Shown here piece after piece: positions 42,198 to 45,123 of a DNA stretch of 45,123 bases; position 1 is the first letter of the stretch, and each line of letters opens with the position of its first letter. The position numbers were made by a program, and so were the translations under genes. The notes under the pieces were generated by a model. The model saw only the letters and a program-made list of their open reading frames with translations. It did not search any database and had not been told where the DNA came from. The stretch is from the IMG/VR virus record IMGVR_UViG_3300024518_001557, positions 1 to 45,123 of that record; one strand, written 5' to 3'. This DNA comes from a virus.

Positions 42198-42229
42198 AAA
42201 AAAATGTGTTACCTTGGTCAAGGAACACA
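42198..42229 (-). terminator. Leftward rho-independent terminator in the control region
   Basis: On the minus strand TGTGTTCCTT-GACC-AAGG(t)AACACA forms a stem of about 10 bp with one bulged base and is followed by seven Ts. It would end transcripts coming leftward from 42230-42900, although no leftward gene is visible there. It also shields the late promoter from upstream read-through. Confidence 0.7.
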
Positions 42230-42245
42230 CGGGGGAAACCAATAA

Positions 42246-42285
42246 GAATACTCCTGTAGTCTTTCAGGGGAATACCCCAGTAGTC
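42246..42285. repeat. Pair of 16-bp direct repeats (GAATAC-type)
   Basis: GAATACTCCTGTAGTC at 42246-42261 and GAATACCCCAGTAGTC at 42270-42285 match in 14 of 16 positions with a 24-bp period. GGGGAATACCCC is a further palindrome within. These are possible protein-binding iterons. Confidence 0.55.
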
Positions 42286-42431
42286 ATCCCGGTTCACCCT
42301 AACTTCGCTTCACAGCGCTTCACAAAACCATGCCATGAGCAGTAGGCTCAGCCATAGGCAGTATGACTAGCACCTTCAAGGGATCGCTAAAGCGCTTACC
42401 AGCAAAAAATTATAAGTAGCCTAGCGTGCAT

Positions 42432-42455
42432 GGGGAGAGGGTATTATAGCTCCCC
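42432..42455. other. Stem-loop GGGGAG-N12-CTCCCC
   Basis: A 6-bp GC-rich stem with a 12-base loop and no T-run on either side, so not a standard terminator. It may be part of a structured RNA or an origin. Confidence 0.35.
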
Positions 42456-42537
42456 CCGCGCTGGGACTGGATTTCAGGCGGGTGGGGTCGGGCAAATGAT
42501 TCCGGTTCCATCTTCGTTTATTCCCGTGTGGTTCCAT

Positions 42538-42651
42538 CGGTCTGCCGGTCTGGTTGCCGTGCCGCTCTCGGTCTGCCCGTGTTCATCATCGGTCTGCTCG
42601 TCAACTGATCCGCAATCACTCTTCCAGTCTGCCGGGTATGCTGGTCTGCTC
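42538..42651. repeat. GGTCTGC iteron-like repeat cluster
   Basis: The core GGTCTGC recurs at 42539, 42570, 42591 and 42643, with one-mismatch copies at 42547 (GGTCTGG) and 42626 (AGTCTGC). All are in the same orientation within 114 bp. GGTTCCATC also occurs twice just upstream (42504 and 42530). Same-strand short repeats in a gene-free region fit iterons of a replication or packaging site. Confidence 0.55.
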
Positions 42652-42845
42652 TATATAGGGAATACAGGCTTATTGCTGGATTAGCTTCGGACTGCTCTCA
42701 TTTCGGCTTCGTGTACGCTCTTCTAAGCCACGATCTCATACAGAGGCATACATTGGTATGCCTGATAAAAGGATCGCTTAGGATGGATCGGTACATGGTA
42801 AGTCCTTGTTTATAAAGGCTTTGTATAATTAGTGTAATGATTAAC

Positions 42846-42873
42846 TTGACAAGTGTAGCATATGGTTTATACT
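42846..42873 (+). promoter_or_regulatory. Strong rightward sigma70 promoter of the early operon
   Basis: A perfect TTGACA (42846-42851), 16-base spacer and TATACT (42868-42873; 5 of 6). Start would be near 42880, leaving a leader of about 90 bases before the first ATG at 42972. Host RNA polymerase should use it without phage factors. Confidence 0.8.
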
Positions 42874-42876
42874 TGT
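42849..42876. promoter_or_regulatory. Dyad operator overlapping the early promoter
   Basis: ACAAGTGTA at 42849-42857 and TATACTTGT at 42868-42876 are inverted repeats (8 of 9 positions; ACAAGT/ACTTGT perfect) straddling the -35 to -10 interval. A protein bound here would block polymerase, so the early promoter is probably repressible. Confidence 0.55.
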
Positions 42877-42971
42877 AGGAAGTCAGGCAGTGCATGGAAG
42901 GCACACCATCCCCACCGGAACACTTGACTACTAGCGAATAGAGAACGCTGGGTTAATTAGGAGCTAAACGA

Positions 42972-43070
42972 ATGACTACACTCAAATACATTGCCCTACT
43001 TTTTATCGGGTACACTGGCACTCAGTTATATATGTTCATCGACTCTATCCTTGTTCGGTTCGGAGGGTAA
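42972..43070 (+). CDS. Small membrane peptide, 32 aa
   Basis: ATG at 42972 with GGAG eight bases upstream and TAA at 43068-43070. The product (MTTLKYIALLFIGYTGTQLYMFIDSILVRFGG) is mostly one hydrophobic helix. It is the first gene after the early promoter, and its end supplies the GGAGGG ribosome binding site for the next gene. Function unknown; small early membrane peptides often act on host processes. Confidence 0.6.
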   Translation: MTTLKYIALLFIGYTGTQLYMFIDSILVRFGG

Positions 43071-43075
43071 ACGAC

Positions 43076-43417
43076 ATGAGCATAATCAATTCCAACAAGT
43101 CCTGCATCATTGACGACCGACCTACTACCAAGTCAATTACCCTGACATTCCATTCCGATAGCGGTCACGGGTGGCTGGCTGTACCTGTAGACATGCTGCG
43201 TGAGTTACACGTCGATCAGGACATCAGCATCTATTCTTACCTGCAAGCTGGCTATGCATACCTTGAAGAGGACTGCGATCTTTCCACCTTTATGATTGCT
43301 GCCAAGCATCACGGCTACCATGTCAACTTTGTTGATAGTCACGTCGATGGTGATAGCTTTGTTCGCTCACTTCCCCGCTATATCAATCATCCCGACGACT
43401 GCACAGGGGGCTTCTAA
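43076..43417 (+). CDS. Conserved-type early phage protein, 113 aa
   Basis: Soluble alpha/beta protein with the segment HSDSGHGWLAVPVDMLRELHVDQDISIYSYLQAGYAYLEEDCD, then AKHHGYHVNFVDSHVDGDSFVRSLPRY. The pattern GHGWL-x-V...I-S-x-Y-S-Y...YLEEDCD is one I recognise from small early proteins of many phages, with no known function. ATG at 43076 after GGAGGG. The next gene overlaps by one base (TAATG). Confidence 0.75.
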   Translation: MSIINSNKSCIIDDRPTTKSITLTFHSDSGHGWLAVPVDMLRELHVDQDISIYSYLQAGYAYLEEDCDLSTFMIAAKHHGYHVNFVDSHVDGDSFVRSLPRYINHPDDCTGGF

Positions 43418-43608
43418 TGAACGCCTTCCTTGGTCTTCCCCGATGTTCAGCCGCTGGTTACGTTACTTGGCGCGGCAAATGGATACATGGCCCTGACAGC
43501 ATCGACTGGCAGTGGATACGCGCCCTGCTATTCCTTGCCATCATTTCTTACCCGTGGGCGATTATGACTACCATCCTTGTTGCTGGCATTGCCCAACTGT
43601 TTCACTAA
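43417..43608 (+). CDS. Small membrane protein, 63 aa
   Basis: Residues about 30-60 form one long hydrophobic segment (WIRALLFLAIISYPWAIMTTILVAGIAQLF) that could span the membrane once, or twice around the central Pro. The N-terminal 28 residues are polar. ATG shares a base with the preceding stop (TAATG). No family recognised. Confidence 0.6.
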   Translation: MNAFLGLPRCSAAGYVTWRGKWIHGPDSIDWQWIRALLFLAIISYPWAIMTTILVAGIAQLFH

Positions 43609-43623
43609 TAGGAGCTACCTACC

Positions 43624-43809
43624 ATGAACCACTTCAACATCTTCACGCCTGACATGCACGCCGATATTCTCGACGCCGATAAACTCCGCTGGTATCACGC
43701 TGACACTTACACTGGCCCGCGTGACATTCAGGCTTACACCTTTGGTCAGGCTTTACGCCTGCTTGAAGATGCTGGCTGTGATGTACTCAATATCTGCGAG
43801 GACTGCTAA
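43624..43809 (+). CDS. Hypothetical early protein, 61 aa
   Basis: A small acidic soluble protein (MNHFNIFTPDMHADILDADKLRWYHADTYTGPRDIQAYTFGQALRLL) ending in the Cys-containing tail CDVLNICEDC. ATG at 43624 has AGGAG about 9 bases upstream. No domain recognised. Confidence 0.65.
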   Translation: MNHFNIFTPDMHADILDADKLRWYHADTYTGPRDIQAYTFGQALRLLEDAGCDVLNICEDC

Positions 43810-43810
43810 G

Positions 43811-44269
43811 ATGAATAGCAGTGAAATGCTGATCCATGAGCTGGCGATAGTCTCACAGCTACGCCACCACAACTACATGCCGCCACTACCTGCAATGATG
43901 GCCCAGTGTGCCGTAGCTGACTACCAGATCAATAACGTGTTGGAGAGCGCGAAGACCTGCTGGTCAATGGTGCGTGATGATGCCGAAGACTATCGAACCA
44001 TGCGCCTGTTAACCCTGATCAAGTCAGTGCGATTCAAGCGCAATGGTCACTGGGTTATGTGGGTATATCAATGGGGCCGTGATTGTGATCAGTGCGAGTG
44101 TGATCGCATGTACACGATACCTGCCAACCTGCTGGCCTTCAATGAAGCTGAAGACACTATGTATGACGACGCGGAAGGGTCGTGCAGCATGTGGATCGCA
44201 AGCGAGGCAGACCATGCCAGCTTTGAACCTACATTTAGAGACAGGAGGGCAGAGCAATATGGCTACTAA
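43811..44269 (+). CDS. Hypothetical early protein, 152 aa
   Basis: The start chosen is the ATG at 43811, one base after the preceding stop and 9 bases after AGG; an upstream in-frame ATG would overlap the preceding gene by 89 bases. The protein is helical at the N-terminus and has a middle Cys cluster (CDQCECD) with several Trp/Tyr, followed by an acidic stretch. The CxxCxC could bind a metal; this is a guess. Overlaps the next gene by 11 bases. Confidence 0.65.
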   Translation: MNSSEMLIHELAIVSQLRHHNYMPPLPAMMAQCAVADYQINNVLESAKTCWSMVRDDAEDYRTMRLLTLIKSVRFKRNGHWVMWVYQWGRDCDQCECDRMYTIPANLLAFNEAEDTMYDDAEGSCSMWIASEADHASFEPTFRDRRAEQYGY

Positions 44270-44585
44270 ATCACAACCTATCGACTACGCGGGCGATGCT
44301 GCTTTTCTGGGTATCAGTGAAGAGCGCTACCGCAAGGGCCGCCGTTCACTGGCTGGTGTACTTGCACGCTGGAAGCGCCCTGACGTACCGAAAAAGTTCC
44401 ATTGCATCGACGGGCCGTATGCTGGCGCTGACATCTACCTGACCACATCCAGTACTGGTGTGATCCGCCTTGCCGAGTGGCATGGTGTCTACAAGCGCAC
44501 TCATCAGAACAACTGCCCAGTAAGCAGTGGATACTTTTACGAGAAAACCACCTACAACCTTCAATGGGAGCCTATCAATGCCTGA
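44259..44585 (+). CDS. Hypothetical early protein, 108 aa
   Basis: ATG at 44259 follows GGAGG by 10 bases; longer frames upstream lie inside the previous gene. The protein reads ...AAFLGISEERYRKGRRSLAGVLARWKRPDVPKKFHCIDGPYAGADIYLTTSSTG, basic at the N-terminus and beta-prone after. No family recognised. Overlaps the last gene of the window by 8 bases. Confidence 0.65.
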   Translation: MATKSQPIDYAGDAAFLGISEERYRKGRRSLAGVLARWKRPDVPKKFHCIDGPYAGADIYLTTSSTGVIRLAEWHGVYKRTHQNNCPVSSGYFYEKTTYNLQWEPINA

Positions 44586-45123
44586 ACAAGCGCCGACATC
44601 AACCGAGCAACCCGAGCTGTATCGTGAGTTAGACGACAACTATCCCACGATTACCCAAGACCAGTGGAACGATGCTAAAACCTACCTGAATGAAACAGGG
44701 CGCTGGCCTGATGGTCACGGCTGGGACTACCTGATAATGGATACCATCCTTGGGGTCGAGTACTGGCTACCCAACGATGAATCATGGTTTGAGATCATGG
44801 CAGTAGACCACGCCAATAAGCTGGCAGTCGGTACGGGCTTTCCTGAAATGGATGACCTGAGCTACCCTGACAGTGAGTACGCCTTCACCGAGTGCCATGG
44901 CATATTGGTACCGAAGTTTGTGGCTGACCGGACTGCTATCGTTGACCGCTACAAAGCTTACAGCACCGATGACCTGACCGAAGCCGAAGAGCATTGCAGC
45001 CAGCACCTTGGCGAAACTGAATCGCAGCATCAAAGCGAGACTGCCGCCTTTGGCGATAGCTGGCCCGGTGCCTGTCTTCAGATCAACGACATACGGGCAG
45101 AGCTTGCCTGTATCCGCGAAGTA
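44578..45123 (+). CDS. Hypothetical early protein, truncated by the window end (182 codons seen)
   Basis: The ATG at 44578 opens a frame that stays open to the last base of the window. The visible part (ELYRELDDNYPTITQDQWNDAKTYLNETGRWPDGHGWDYLIMDTILG...) is acidic and soluble, with several His/Glu-rich helices near its end. The stop lies beyond the window. The 8-base overlap with the preceding gene supports co-translation. No family recognised. Confidence 0.65.
   Translation, partial: MPEQAPTSTEQPELYRELDDNYPTITQDQWNDAKTYLNETGRWPDGHGWDYLIMDTILGVEYWLPNDESWFEIMAVDHANKLAVGTGFPEMDDLSYPDSEYAFTECHGILVPKFVADRTAIVDRYKAYSTDDLTEAEEHCSQHLGETESQHQSETAAFGDSWPGACLQINDIRAELACIREV

Larger units (their letters stand above)
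42286..42845. other. Gene-free part of the divergent control region
   Basis: About 560 bases without a convincing gene. Frames present (84 codons rightward at 42430, 68 codons leftward from 42904) lack ribosome binding sites and plausible protein composition. The stretch holds a tandem GCTTCACA pair at 42307-42324, TGAGC-N5-GCTCA near 42336-42350, an AAGCGCTT palindrome near 42392-42399, the hairpin at 42432-42455 and the GGTCTGC repeats listed separately. TATAAT at 42824-42829 has no good -35. Confidence 0.5.

Noticed and set aside
42430-42684. 84-codon rightward frame in the control region
   Set aside because: No ribosome binding site, repetitive composition due to GGTCTGC repeats, and it lies upstream of the early promoter.
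42698-42904. 68-codon leftward frame across the early promoter
   Set aside because: It runs across the promoter and operator on the opposite strand with no Shine-Dalgarno site, and has no family resemblance.
41923-42971. tRNA genes or a CRISPR array in the gene-free region
   Set aside because: No cloverleaf with a TTCRA-type arm was found, and the repeats are short and irregularly spaced, unlike CRISPR.

Overview
This window is a contiguous piece of a tailed double-stranded DNA phage genome (Caudoviricetes). Podovirus-type morphology is the best fit. It has small and large terminase subunits, portal, scaffold, HK97-fold-like coat, two short-tail adaptor-like proteins, a tail-nozzle-like protein and several internal-virion-like proteins. 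No tape measure, tail sheath or tail tube gene is visible. There is no integrase, tRNA, rRNA or clear bacterial gene. The host cannot be named from sequence; sigma70-like promoters and Shine-Dalgarno sites point to a bacterium, probably Gram-negative because the candidate lysis genes include spanin-like membrane proteins.

Layout. Positions 1-1506 hold the end of a rightward early/middle operon: a PD-(D/E)XK nuclease with a C-terminal cysteine cluster, and a 69-residue protein resembling the C-terminal domain of exonuclease X. Positions 1503-41922 form one leftward late operon. In transcription order (right to left) it contains five small, mostly basic proteins, TerS, TerL, a 98-aa protein and the portal; then a lysis/membrane cassette, a large tail-fibre protein and several small proteins; then scaffold, coat and a terminator; then adaptors, several beta-rich fibre or propeller proteins, the nozzle, and ejection-type proteins. 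It ends with a single 13.5-kb gene encoding 4508 residues. Positions 41923-42971 are a divergent, gene-free control region. Positions 42972-45123 start a second rightward operon of small early genes, whose last gene runs off the window.

The giant protein is the most remarkable element. It appears to combine an internal-virion-protein-like N-terminus, Pro/Glu/Thr-rich and acidic linkers, a SAP-like segment, one metallopeptidase-like domain (HEWMH, residues 1450-1454), a strawberry-notch-type superfamily 2 helicase (Walker A K2051, DESH 2178-2181, GRIFRTG 2645-2651), a second HEAVGH metallopeptidase-like motif (3506-3511) and a membrane-active-looking C-terminus. By analogy with phage 'polyvalent proteins' and P1 DarB it may be packaged and injected with the DNA. 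That role is inference.

The control region has a leftward sigma70-like promoter followed at once by a 5' stem-loop, paired operator-like dyads, a repeated 16-bp A-tract dyad, a leftward terminator with no annotated gene feeding it, GGTCTGC iteron-like repeats, and a strong rightward promoter overlapped by a dyad operator. Many genes are coupled by TAATG, TGATG, ATGA or GTGA overlaps, which indicates compact co-translated operons. Because early genes lie at both edges pointing the same way, the map is consistent with one divergent control region and one convergent junction (at 1503) on a circular or circularly permuted genome.
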